64,000 nucleotides of DNA from assembly GCF_002234675.1 (NCBI RefSeq), contig NC_019871.2, positions 18,670,433 to 18,734,432 of the forward strand, written 5' to 3'. Numbering within the stretch: the first letter of the stretch is position 1; each line of letters begins with the position of its first letter. Origin of the DNA: Oryzias latipes (taxonomy: Eukaryota > Chordata > Actinopteri > Beloniformes > Adrianichthyidae). Made by a program: the position numbers and the translations under genes. Shown piece after piece: positions 11,801 to 22,754 of this stretch. The notes under the pieces were generated by a model, which searched no databases, was not told where the DNA came from, and saw only the letters and a list, made by a program, of their open reading frames with translations.

Positions 11801-14800
11801 GTCTCCCGCACTTCTGACCACGGTTGGAAAGGAAAAAAAGTAATCGCGGAAAAGGTTCAACACCACGCTCGGCTACTTCGCTGGAAAATTTTTCAAAAAC
11901 CGCCCGGTTGCGATAAGAGCCCTGGAATAGAGCTGTCACCCCAAATATGAATCCAATCGGTGACCTCGCTTCCCTTTCACTGACTGGTCTCAGCAGCATC
12001 GTCCGCCATGGTTGATGTTTATGTTCTCGTTCCCGCCTACTTCAACGTAGAATTATGAAGTTTTTAGCGTATCAATGACGTACGGGTCAGATTCATGTGG
12101 CCTGGCCGGTCAGACGGCTGTCGCATTTCAAAAGATCGGATACGTATCGGATTCAGGACCACATACCAAAGTGGCCTGGGTCGCATTTTAAAAGATCGGA
12201 TCTGTGTCGTTCAGACTGTCATGAAAAGATCAGATACAGGTCGCATAGGGGCAAAAAAGATAATTTGGAATTGGGTCGTTTCAGCCTGCAGCGTGAACGT
12301 AGCGCATGTACTGCAAAATGACACAAGTTGTTTGATTGTTTGGCTAAAAATGGCCTAATCATAATTAAAAGACCACCTGGAACACTTTAAAAAAATAGAT
12401 TTTAACAAAAAGATTGGCAGGACTTTAAGTTTGGCAACAGAAGAAAACCAGGAACCAAAGCAGTAGATAGAACAGCCACAAATGATTTCAAATGTAACAA
12501 CAGAGAGAAAACAGTCCTTCTCACCCACCTCCATTTGCAGAGGGCCCCTCCCAAGACGTGTTGGTCATGTCTCTCAAATAGTTACTGAAGCTAGCGTCCA
12601 AGCATTTGAGTGAGAAGGTGTCCATCAGAAGCCGGGCCACCGCAGCGTATCGAGCGTAAGCATCTCCCAGGGAGGGGTCACTCATCACATCACACAGCAC
12701 CTTGATGGTGATGTTCCCCCCCTGCACACCCTGAGGAGCCACAAACCAAAGAAGATGAGGAACACAGTCCTGACTAATGCTAATTGAATGTTTTCTGTCT
12801 CACAAAGAAGTTCTGCTTCAAAATTCTACTTTTTCACAGCTGACTGAAAATGTTTTAAGCACTAAAAACAGCCACTGATTCATTTAGCAGAGATTAAAGC
12901 TTTTATAGTTTTTTTTGTTGAGAAGTTTATTCCAGTTTTGGATGAGAAACTGTCACATTTTTGTGGCTCCAAACAAGAGAATTGTAGCTCCTTGTGAAGC
13001 CGTCATGTTCTGGCTGCTCACCAACCTACCAGTTGACTTATTCCTGGTTCCAAAAAGCCAAACGTGTCATTTCCTGGGATGATGGTGGAGCAGGTAAATA
13101 ATTGTCAGGGATTGTGGTACTTGAAACGCTAACTACAAATGTCTCATAGTGACTCCCACCTTTGCATGTTCTGCCTACAAAGAGGAAAATGCTGTGACTG
13201 ATTCTTAAAGCTGCGGTGTTACATAATATCCCTCTTTATTTAAAAGCCCTCCATTGATAACCCTGCAGGTCTGACTGCTGATTGGGTTACACCTCCGTCC
13301 CAGATCGTAGCAACATTCCTGAGCGGTACCTAAAACCCGGTGGGTGACTTTGTGCCGCAGACAGCTGTGGGCTGAGCTCGTCTGCTGCTGCTGCTCTCAC
13401 TTCTTTTACAAGCCTCTCTTTAGCTCAGGGCAACAGGAAACTGGAGAGACCAAAGACTCCTTTGTTACTTCTTCTCATCAGCTTATTGGTAACCAGACTC
13501 ACGTCCCGTCGAGCCATCGGGGGCTTTGCACAGAGGGGACAGGGATGGGGGCAAAAACCGCGGGGGGAAGGGGAAATAAAGAGAGGCACCTTAGAGGAAG
13601 GAAAACGAGAAAATGGGAATGAACAGTTTTGAACAGTTGCAATTTCCTGAGGCTGCTGCTCTAACTTGAACAGCCTTTTGAAAGTTTGGCTAATGTTCCT
13701 TTAAACAGTTCAGTGAGCATAATGGAAAATGAAGTCATTTAAGGGAAACGTTTTCATCCTTCAGCAGAAACAGAAATGTGCTCAGCAAGGGCGTTCTTGA
13801 GGTTTACACATTTCACCAAAGTCCCAGACCTTGGCTTGCATGTTATGACTTCTTCACATTACATTGTTGGAGAAGACCATTGAAGCCCCAGATGTCCTTT
13901 ACCATCCACTTGATGGCTGTCGCAACAATTCTCTAACAAGTCAATCCCATCTGTGCATCAGGGTCTCCATTTTAAGTCCAGAAAAAGGACAAAAGGTTTA
14001 ATAGTTTGGTCAATACAAAGACAGTCTGGGTACCACACACGTTCAGCTCCGTTATTCCTAAAATTAGTCCAAGTTAAAGCCGTGAGTGGCGTTGTACATC
14101 CCGCAGGTGCTACCTGGCCTCGGTGCCCCCTTTAGACCTGCCCTCACTGGCTGAGTGGCTGCTACATGCCCCTCACTCCACCCTTCTCGCCCCTGACGGC
14201 TTTTATTATAACAACCATTTTATGTTTGGGTCGCTTAAGAGTGACAAACAGGCCGGTGTCATTTTTAAAAGAAATAGCAAAAGTTAACTTTGGATTTGCT
14301 TGGCAACAGGGGTTTTTGTTAACCACGCCCACATTCTTAATATGCTCATATTGTATGTTATCATGTTTTTCTGCGTGGGCCAAGCATCCATGTATTAAAC
14401 GTTCACAATATTCTGGTAAAAAATACGTGAGCAACAAGGAAAGTGCGTTTTTACTAGATCACCACTCTAATGCAGTTTAAGATCTACAACTTCTAAACCC
14501 AACACTTTTTCCCCAAGTAGCTTCCCATTGATGCTCGCGGAGACAGAAACCCTTAGGAAGGGTTTAAATTTATAGCTGGCACTAAAGGTGAATTTTTTTT
14601 AAACTTCACGAGTGCATCTTTTGGTGACTGTTTGTGTCTGTGGCTGGCAGAGGTCAAATATTTGCTCCAAGGTGCAATAAGAAAGAAGAATTGTGAAAAC
14701 ATTGCAGGACAGAAATAATACTATTATAATAACTTTATTGACTCTACATGTCTGTTTATATGTACGCATTTTCAAAAAATGGCTTAAAATCCACTTTAAT

Positions 14801-17800
14801 TCTTCAGTTCATTTGATCAAAACAAAGTCGAAGTTTCAAATAAATCTGTTTATCTTGGCTCTTTGAGCCACAGAAGTGCAACCATGTTGTATAAAATATC
14901 TTATGTGTGTATGAAGCATGTAAATTACTACAGTTGAGGTTTTTGTACCGTTGCTTTTCCTTTGTTATTGTTTATCTCCAATCTCATGACCCCAAGTCTC
15001 CTTTAGCTGAAGAAGAATGGAGGATGTGCCATCACTCTGGGTGGTAAAAGATCCAAAATCGATAATAACCCCCCCTGTGAAATCTATTTTTCCCTAATCT
15101 TACCTCAAACTCTCGGTTATCTTCATTGTACTGGACGACATCCATGAAATTACCAGCCAGCATCTCCAGGAAGTAAGCAGAGTCCATCTCTGTCTGGATC
15201 TGCAGTTTGGAGCACAGGCTGGATGGCGGCGACAGGAGGAAAAGAGGATGATGATGGAGAGAAAAAAGAACAAAACACACAGAGAGCAAATGAGATGAAG
15301 AAGAGAAGATAATGGAGCAGAAACAAAATACAGAAGCATCGTCAAGCTATTTAGTGTTCATCCTCATCAAGACCAACAGGAAATATTCAGAGCGTTTGAC
15401 TTCATCTAATCAAATCTCATCCCAGTCACTTGTCAGGTTAACGACGGTGTTGAATTCCTGACATCTGTCCCGATTCTGTGATCGTGAGTTATGTGAGCGT
15501 CTAAAGAAAACCTCCAACTGATTACGAATGAAAGAATAAAGTCACGGTGAAAGCCGGGGAATTTTCCCGGACGCTTGCTGGTTTGGACGCCGTTCAAACC
15601 TCCAAACCGCCTCTGTGACGTTTGCGTGTTTGTGCATGAAAACGTGTCTGCAGGACAGAGGAATCAAAGCCTCTTAGAGACGCTCTTTTTTTTTTTGTCT
15701 CCATGACCGCATTCGCTTTTCATAGAGAACAAAAACCACTTAGTTTCCATTTTCGTCACTTCGCCTGACTTTGGTCACTGCACTTTATCATAAACGCTCA
15801 TAAAATAAACATTAGAGACAAACGTGGTGACTGCAGACACTTTAACAAGCACAACACGGCTGCAACTGAATACAATGAAAGGCAAAGAAAAGAAAGTGAT
15901 GCCATAGGGCCAGAACCACAAAAATAAACCCAGAAGAACTTCTGTCCTTAAAGCTGCTGTTGGGTCAGCAGACGCTTCAATCATCCTCTTTGGAAAAATC
16001 AAATAAATGATTTGATTGCTCTTATATCCCCATGGAGTTTATATAGTATTTTTGAACAACATATTGTAAGATGATGACATTAGCAGACCTGCTTTAACTC
16101 CCTTATTTCATGGCAGACTGAAAAGTTGAGTGTTTTATGTCATCTATGACCCTAAATGTGGGTCTGCAGTGCATTGCAGGTACACCTTGAAAACCAGAGG
16201 ACTCATGTCGCATTGTTGGAAAGACCTTCACATGAGAATCTCATCATTCTGTTGTCTACATTTTTCAAATGCCTTGACTGTGTTTTGTCAAATCAAAACG
16301 TACTTTGACAGCAGCTCAGAAAGGATGAAGCTGCACCGACAGTGAACCGGCTCCATGCTGAATGTGCACATCAAGGGCGACAGTGGCTCAGGTGGTTGAG
16401 CGGGTCGTCCAATGACCGAAGGGTTGGCGGTTCGATCCCCGCTCCCACCAGCCAAAATGTCGTTGTGTCCTTGGGCAAGACACTTCACCCTCCTTGCCTC
16501 CAGTGTGGCTCCACTGGTGTGTGGATGTGCATGAATGATCCCAGTGATGTTCAGAGGGGCCGTAGGCGCGAACTGGCAGCCGCGCCTCTGTCAGTTTGCC
16601 CCAGGTCAGCTGTGGCTACAACAGTAGCTACCATCACCAAGTATGAATGAGGAGTGAATGAATAATGGACTCAATGTAAGCGCTTTGAGCGTCTTGAAAA
16701 GCGCAGATAAATCCAATCCATTATTATTATAATTATTATTATCAAAATCTAGCAATGCCTCCTTAGAGACCCACTCTGATGAAAATTGTGTTTTTTTTAA
16801 CAAGTTTTTGTGGCATTTTTCTGATGATGGAGGACACATATGAAGAAAATTCATCTTAAAATTACATTTTTGAGTACCGGTATTTCTTTTTTTTTTTTTA
16901 AATCATTTAAATTGCCGTTTGAGAAAAAAGATTGTATTTGTGATGCAGAAAATACGCTGGGCGGGCCACAAGCTCCCTGCTTCAGAAGCTCTCAGGACTT
17001 AGTGGGGAAGTGGGGGTTGTTCTGCGCCAACAGTCCCGCTGAATTTCTAATGAACTGCTGCTCTGCAGAAACTATGTCCTAGAAAACACCAGGGGTTTTC
17101 TATTTTAGCTAAAACAAAAAACCGTATAATCATTATTAAAAGACCACTAGAAACACTTTGAAAATAGATGATCGGAGTGGGACTTAAACTGGAAGGAGAA
17201 CCCCTGTTTTCCAAACAAAACCAGTTTGGAATTACTATGAAGAAAGAATCTCTCAGTAAAAGATAGATTTCAGTTCTTAGTTTGGGAACTACCACGAAAT
17301 GCTCTTCAGTCAGATTAAACCACAGTTATTCTTTAAAAACACTTGGATTATTGGGGAGAGATTGCGTAGGGATGAACTTCATAAAGTCATTAAGGAAAAA
17401 GGGGAATCAGATTTTCTGTAAGTGAGGTAGTTTTGTCATGTCAACAATCACAAAGGACTTGTGTAAAGTTCACTAAACCCCATGAAGCTTAAAAAAGTTA
17501 AAGTTATAATTAGCAGGGCAAACAGTAAAAGCTCTTCCAAAAGCAGAGCAGAATCTGCTTTGTCATTGTTTGGACTTAAATACAGCCTGGGGTTACACTG
17601 AACTTCTGCTCTGCGACCTTCACTTTCTGCTCAAATTTCACAAAACACTGCAAGACAGGAGGAGTAGCTCCCAAAAGATCAAGAACTGTACTTGAAGTCT
17701 TTGGTGATGTTGTCAAATGTCTCAGGATCTTTCAGCTTCTCCACCAGGGAATCTGAGGCTTTCTTCACCAACAAGGGGCATTTAGCATTTTCGGAGGCCA

Positions 17801-20800
17801 GTGAACGCCACACAACCTCAAGATACTCTGGGGAAAACACAGAAGCAGAGGAAGTTACAGAAACCATGAAAAGCTTACAACACTCCGTCACGCTGTTCAA
17901 ACAGTGAGTGTAATCTGTTTGTATTGGGTTTTTTTTCTCTAAAGGGGTCGGAGTGAGATTCAAAGGAAAGAAAAACTCAGTTTTAGAGGTTTTTTTCTGC
18001 ATAGGTGAAGGACGGCCTTTTCCTGGCAACAGTCAGTTCTGAAATAAAAACAAAAAAAGGAGGGAAAAATAGAAACTTGGCATCAGTACAGCTTGGATGT
18101 TTTGTCTCAGTGTTTTTTTTTTTGCCAGAAGTGATGTGGGTCCATGTGGGCTACAGTGTTTTCTGGATAGTGTGTGTGTGTGGGTGAAAACACGTAGACT
18201 CTGATTCAAAGTTGACCTTGATTCCAGCCTTCTGGAAGAAAACAAAGGCTCTGCTGAACAACAGATGTAAAGAATCAACACAACTTGGATCTAACAGGAA
18301 CTCAGGAGCTAAAGTTGCTGTGAATGATCTTTGTCCATCCAAATTCTGCTTCCTGTCTGTCCTGTCTGCTTCCTGCATCCCCTACACCTGAGTAGAAGAA
18401 ACAACAGAACTCCTCTTTCACATGACACGACGCCTCCCCATACCTGGAAAGTTGACGGTTGCATGCACGGGTGCACTGGTGGCCACAGAGGCGTGCACCA
18501 AGTGAGGGTATTTCAGCCGGAACCAGGCAGCCAGAGAGCCAGGGTACGACCCGCCAAACGCCACCCACTTGTTGTTGGTCAGCCCTTGGGCCTCGCCCAT
18601 GACGGTACGGAAGTGGGCCAGGTCGGCCAGGGCCTGACGGCTGCTGAGGTAGCGCAGGTTGTTTGTGCTGAGGTCCCTGCGTGAAAAGTAAGGAATTATG
18701 GGAATGGATTGGGTCCAAAATGAGTGAGGAAAACAGAGAAACACATTGTCACATTTTACCCTAACAAGCTCTTTGGTGAAGCACAGAAAAATGCTTGGAA
18801 AGCAGATTCTAAAAGATTTATCTTTGAAATTTTAGTCTTCTTTCATCCACTTATTGTGTTGAATTGCCAAAATTGATTAATGATTTGACTAGCAGCAGAA
18901 AAGTCTGGAATTGAGACGTCAATAGAGTACAAGTTGGGTTTTTTTTTCTCAGAGGTATATGTGAAGGTTTGTAAAATCTAAAACTAAAAAGAACTGCCTC
19001 AGTAATTAGTGACCAGATTTTAGAAGAAAAAAGGAGTTATAAGTGTTATAATGACCAAACCGGGAGAGAAAAAACAGTTTTAATAAAGAAGGAAGGTCAT
19101 CGTGCCCCTTAAATAATTAAGTAAAATCTATGTGGAGAAAAAAAAAACATTTTATCATCAAAATATTGTTGTAATAAGGATTCTTCAGCTTCATTTTTCA
19201 GTTTGCTTTCACACCTTCCAGGTTTCACCTTTTTTGTTCTTCAAGGATTATTTTTCCTCATTTTTTAAGGCGGTCCTGACATTCCAAACAGTTCTATTAA
19301 GGTCTCCACAAACAAAAGTTCAGTCAGACGGGCGTCATGTTCAGAGAACGTGCTGGAATGTCAGGTAGAACAAAAGATGAAAGTGAGATTTCCAAACTGG
19401 AAACTAACTCCGACGAGCAGTTTGATGCAGAGTTGACAGAAAATAAACCAAAAAATCCTCAAAATGTGAACACATCTCAGACCTTCTGGGCCGGAATTAA
19501 TTTATAGATAAACAGACGACAAGAAAACGATCCTGTAAACTGAACTATTAGGTAAATTCTACAAACAGATCATGGAGGTTAAGTCCTCTGAATCTCCAAC
19601 CATCTGTTCATTCACACAAAAGTCCAGCACTGCCATCTAGCGGTAGACTTTAGCAGCGCCAGGTTGAAAAAAAAAAATCACGTAATTTCATCGTAGTGGC
19701 TGCTTGGAGGAGGTAAAGCTCCCTGAGAAATGCTGCAGCAGCAACAACCTGATCCTGAATGTGGAGAAAACCAAAGACCTGGTGATCAACTTCAGGAAGA
19801 AACAGCCTATGTACCCCCCCCCCCCTCCACTGCAAAAAAAAAAAATTAAAAAGGGCTCACCTGCACTTCCTGCAACAGCTAAAGACAGCAAGTGTCAATC
19901 CATTGATCCCCACCACCTTCTACAGAGGCATCATTGAGAGTGTGTTAAGCAGCAGCAGCAGCAGCAGCAGCATCTCTCTGTGGCATGAAAGGGCCTCAGA
20001 CAAAAAGGCACTAGAGCGAGTGGGGCGTTCATCATTGGGGTCACACCGTCAACCAATGGGGGACCTGACAAAACGCCACTGCCTAACAAGGGCAACACAG
20101 ATCACCCCACTCAGCCCGCATGGACCCCCCCCCCCCCCCCCCCCCCCTACCTTCTGCCCTGCAGAACAGTGAGGCTTCATGACAGCTTCTACCCCACGGC
20201 CACCAAAACTCACCAAAACAGGTTTTATAATTTCCTGTTCATCCACCAATGTCTACCGGTTTTTGCCTTTCACTGCTATTTTGCACAAAATGTCCTTGCA
20301 TAACTGTTTTTATTTCTATTGCATTTGGCTCACCAACCAGATTTGACCTGCCGTTGTCTTTCTATTGCATCTTCAATGCCATGCACAAATGATGATACTA
20401 AAGAAATATGATAGGGATTAGAGTTAACTGATGTTCTTATTTAATGTTCCAGAAAAACAGTAAAGTGTAGCAGGAATCCTTGTGGTGACCTTTCTGCTTT
20501 AGAGTTACGGGTCAGAAATAAAACTTTTCCTTCCTGATTACCCACTAAATGATGTTCTATCCCTGCCATTCCTAAAGAAAGACGTTTAGAAACCAAACCA
20601 GCCCTGAACTGCTGTATAAATGACCATCATAGACTTGACTGAAATTTTTACCATAAAGGGAAAAAAACAACAAAAAAAACAAAAATATTTTTTTGTTGCA
20701 TTCTTTTTAAGCTTTTAGTTCTTACAAAAATAATTTAAAAAAATCACTACGGAAAATCTTTGAGTGAAAAATACTTTTACAAATAAGAAAATTATTTTGT

Positions 20801-21919
20801 TTTTAAATCTAAAAAAAAGATCTTGATGAACAAAGATATGTATCCAGAACTTTTTTTTAAATACACCAAAAAAGGATTTTAAAACCAACCTGGAGAGCAA
20901 GGAGAGCAAAGGGACAAGGAAACGTCTACAAAGTGCTTTATAATTGTGGCTTACTGTAACAAACAAGGTCTGTGTCGTTTGTTTAAACAGCAATGAGTGA
21001 GGTGATGTAGTTTTGATGATTTGTTGTGAGTTGCATCATATGAAATCGATGCTCTGGGATGTTTGGTGTATTTTACTGACAGTCCCCGCCTATTTCTGTA
21101 GCTTCACGTGCAGGAGGCGGAGCCTATCTGTGATAAAGACCCCCCCCCCAAAACCCAGCTGATTTTTAAAAAATCCAATGCGACAGGCTTCCAAACAATT
21201 TCTCTTCCTCGTCTGAAAAGCTTTAGAGTTACAGTTTCTAATTCTCAGGTGCATATTTCACAGAAAAATCCGATAGAAAAAGATAAAAAGTGGACCACAG
21301 GTCATTCAGAAGAGCTTTTTGGACGTTAGTTTTTGTATGTTTTGTTTGATGGGTTCCACTCAAAAACATATCAGTGACCAACATCACGTACAGCGTTGGG
21401 TGACTCTTCCCATAGTAGCGATGCTCCAGCATCAGGCACAGGGCTCCCAGCTTCTCTGCGTAGATCAGCCAGGTTCCGTTCTTCATCCATGCGGGGTTAG
21501 CTGGACCCTCTCCCCCGATCATCAGGAACACCGGCCCGCCGGGTTTGTAGAAGGCTTCATTCAAAAAGTATCTCTGCGAAGTGACGACACTACTGTACTC
21601 ACTCACCTGCTTTAGTTAATAAAACCATAGACTGCGGTGAAGTTACTCGAATATCCAACCTAAAACTAACTTCACCGCGTTAGTAAACCATAGAACCTCC
21701 TGAGAAATGCGCAGAACCAACCTGCTTCCACGCTCTGCTGTCCGCACCATTGAAGTGGTCAAGCTTCTGCGTGAACCACTGCTCCTCAGCCTCGCGGCTA
21801 CCTTCTTCACGCGCGTGACTCCGGAAGCCTTTGGACAGACATTCCACCGCAGCGAACAGCGCGAAAATGAAAACTACGTTCAGTTTGCACACGAAGAGCC
21901 CGCGCGTCTCAAAAGCCAT
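8822..21919 (-). CDS. prss16: Thymus-specific serine protease (peptidase family S28)
   Basis: Lysosomal/endosomal serine carboxypeptidase-like enzyme; in mammals PRSS16 acts in thymic epithelium in peptide presentation. Minus-strand coding exons: 21722-21919, 21392-21573, 18444-18676, 17692-17827, 15104-15218, 12529-12730, 10113-10203, 9746-9948, 8822-8931. Joined length is 489 codons plus stop (human 514), with phases agreeing at every junction. An N-terminal hydrophobic segment ([14 protein letters not shown]) is a signal peptide. Family features in order: [43 protein letters not shown], the nucleophile motif [18 protein letters not shown] (Ser170), [18 protein letters not shown] (Asp432) and [19 protein letters not shown] (His457). 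All three catalytic residues are present. It is transcribed away from hdac10 with 835 bp between the two ATGs. Relatives PRCP and DPP7 share the fold, but the exons match PRSS16 best as I recall it. Confidence 0.9.
9278..9483. mobile_element. piggyBac-like MITE, copy 2, inverted relative to copy 1
   Basis: Preceded by TTAA (9274-9277) and followed by TTAC. Ends are CCCTTGTGCTATC and GATAGCACAAGGG. The interior is the reverse complement of the copy at 7929-8131 (for example the block around GGATTACATGAAATCTTTCC). It lies in the last prss16 intron. Confidence 0.7.
10640..12420. repeat. Interspersed repeat copy A, split by a DNA transposon
   Basis: Blocks GTTTTTGTGGCATTTATCTGATGA, GGCCCACAAGCTCCCTGC, CCAACAGTCCTGCC, CTCTGCAGAAACTATG and AAAAGACCACCTGGAACACTTT recur in order in copy B at 16750-17190. 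Copy A is interrupted between CTATG and GCATGT by the element at 11186-12303. Repeat class unknown. It lies in the prss16 intron between coding exons 6 and 7. Confidence 0.65.
11186..12303. mobile_element. Non-autonomous DNA transposon, about 1.1 kb
   Basis: Terminal inverted repeats GCTACGTTCACACTGCAGG and, at the other end, CCTGCAGCGTGAACGTAGC. Subterminal sequence is rich in GATCGGAT-type and CGATTTTTT motifs. A minus-strand ORF of 168 codons (11493-11999) lies inside but I recognise no transposase motif in it. The uninterrupted paralogue at 16750-17190 gives an empty-site comparison. Superfamily not assigned. Confidence 0.7.
16375..16745 (+). mobile_element. tRNA-derived SINE, copy 1
   Basis: A-box-like TGGCTCAGGTGGTTGAGC and B box GGTTCGATCCC (16429-16439) form a pol III promoter. 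They are followed by the fish SINE body (GTCCTTGGGCAAGACACTTC, CTGTGGCTACAACAGTAGCT, AAGCGCTTTGAGCGTCTTGA) and a TTATTATTA tail. It lies in a prss16 intron and shares the body with the SINE at 47866-48845. Confidence 0.85.
16750..17190. repeat. Interspersed repeat copy B (empty site)
   Basis: Matches 10640-11185 joined to 12304-12420 without the 1.1-kb transposon: TTTTTGTGGCATTTTTCTGATGA, GGGCCACAAGCTCCCTGC, CCAACAGTCCCGCTGA, CTCTGCAGAAACTATG, then AAAAGACCACTAGAAACACTTT. It directly follows the SINE tail. Confidence 0.6.
19690..20260 (+). pseudogene. LINE reverse transcriptase C-terminal fragment (L2/Rex1-type)
   Basis: Broken frames encode [20 protein letters not shown] and then [10 protein letters not shown] followed by [18 protein letters not shown], which resemble the C-terminal part of L2/CR1-group fish LINEs. 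The segment holds a (CAG)8-like run encoding serines (19949-19972), a poly(C) run at 20125-20147, and several frameshifts. A dead fragment in a prss16 intron. Confidence 0.65.
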
Positions 21920-22754
21920 ACCGATAGAAACGTTTTCTGCGAGTATGTGGTAGAAAACCCACCAGTCAATGGTTCAAATGAGGAAACCATAGACGTCACG
22001 TGACGGAAACAAATCAGGTCATATGACTTGTCTGTGTGCCGCTTTAATGACTCGTAAAAACTCAGGAAGCACGAGCTTCTGATTTAGCAATCACTTGAAT
22101 ATATTTGATTTTTGAAAGTGTAAAAATAGTAATAATAGCATAAAGGTTGTTTCAAAAAATCTTTGTCTTCGGGGTTTTTTTTGTAACAAAATTTATTTTA
22201 TCAAACCATTTTTGATGCAATGCGGGTTTGTCCTTAAATATAAGACTAATGAAAACAAAAGGATAGATGTGTGGTCTTGCATAAAGTTATGAACGTCTTT
22301 TCATACAAGGGAATAAATATCAGATTTGTTGTCAGCAAACTCTAACAACTAAACGACATTTCTTGGAACTCGGTTTTCCCTGTATTTCCGGAATGAAACC
22401 TAAAGGTGGCAGTAATGAGATGTTTTTAGAGTGAAACTGCTGTTTAAACTCCAAAAAGAAGAAGATGATGTGCGGTTGGTCCTGTTTAACTCTGGGTTGG
22501 ACAGTGGGTGCCGTTTAACCATAAAAATTAAATTAGAAACTTAATTCTGTATAGTTGCATTATTTTATTTTCTGTCTTTATCTAATGAGTTTCTTTGCGA
22601 TTTCAAATATTAGCAGAAGATCCTTAGCACACGTGTCAGTTGCTGACAGTTGTGTATAAAACTTTTCGTCATTATTTAATCTGTAAAGTGATTAAAATTT
22701 AACTATCTTTTGCACGTTTGGAGTGTTTTCAAGAAAAGAAAGCAATACAACACG
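21920..22754. promoter_or_regulatory. Shared divergent promoter region of prss16 and hdac10
   Basis: The start codons of the two genes face away from each other across 835 bp. The prss16 side holds a perfect GTCACGTGAC at 21995-22004. The hdac10 side holds GGTGGCAGTAATGAG (22405-22419) and AAAAAGAAGAAGATG, blocks I remember as common near fish transcription starts. No TATA box is obvious on either side. Confidence 0.55.
21995..22004. promoter_or_regulatory. CLEAR/TFEB-type E-box upstream of prss16
   Basis: GTCACGTGAC, a 10-bp perfect palindrome, lies 76-85 bases upstream of the prss16 ATG and preceded by an overlapping ACGTCA. It equals the CLEAR consensus through which TFEB/TFE3 drive lysosomal genes. 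PRSS16 is a lysosomal/endosomal protease, so the site fits. Binding is inferred; USF or MYC/MAX could also use it. Confidence 0.6.

Noticed and set aside
11493-11999. 168-codon minus-strand ORF inside the 11186-12303 transposon
   Set aside because: No transposase or other motif, its 5' part is low in hydrophobic periodicity and its end is a HIHIHIPIP run from a GGATGTGGATGTGG repeat; kept as unassigned transposon interior.
16375-16450. Possible tRNA gene (A and B boxes)
   Set aside because: The sequence continues into a SINE body with a TTATTA tail, the cloverleaf is degenerate, and the same unit recurs at 47866-48845.
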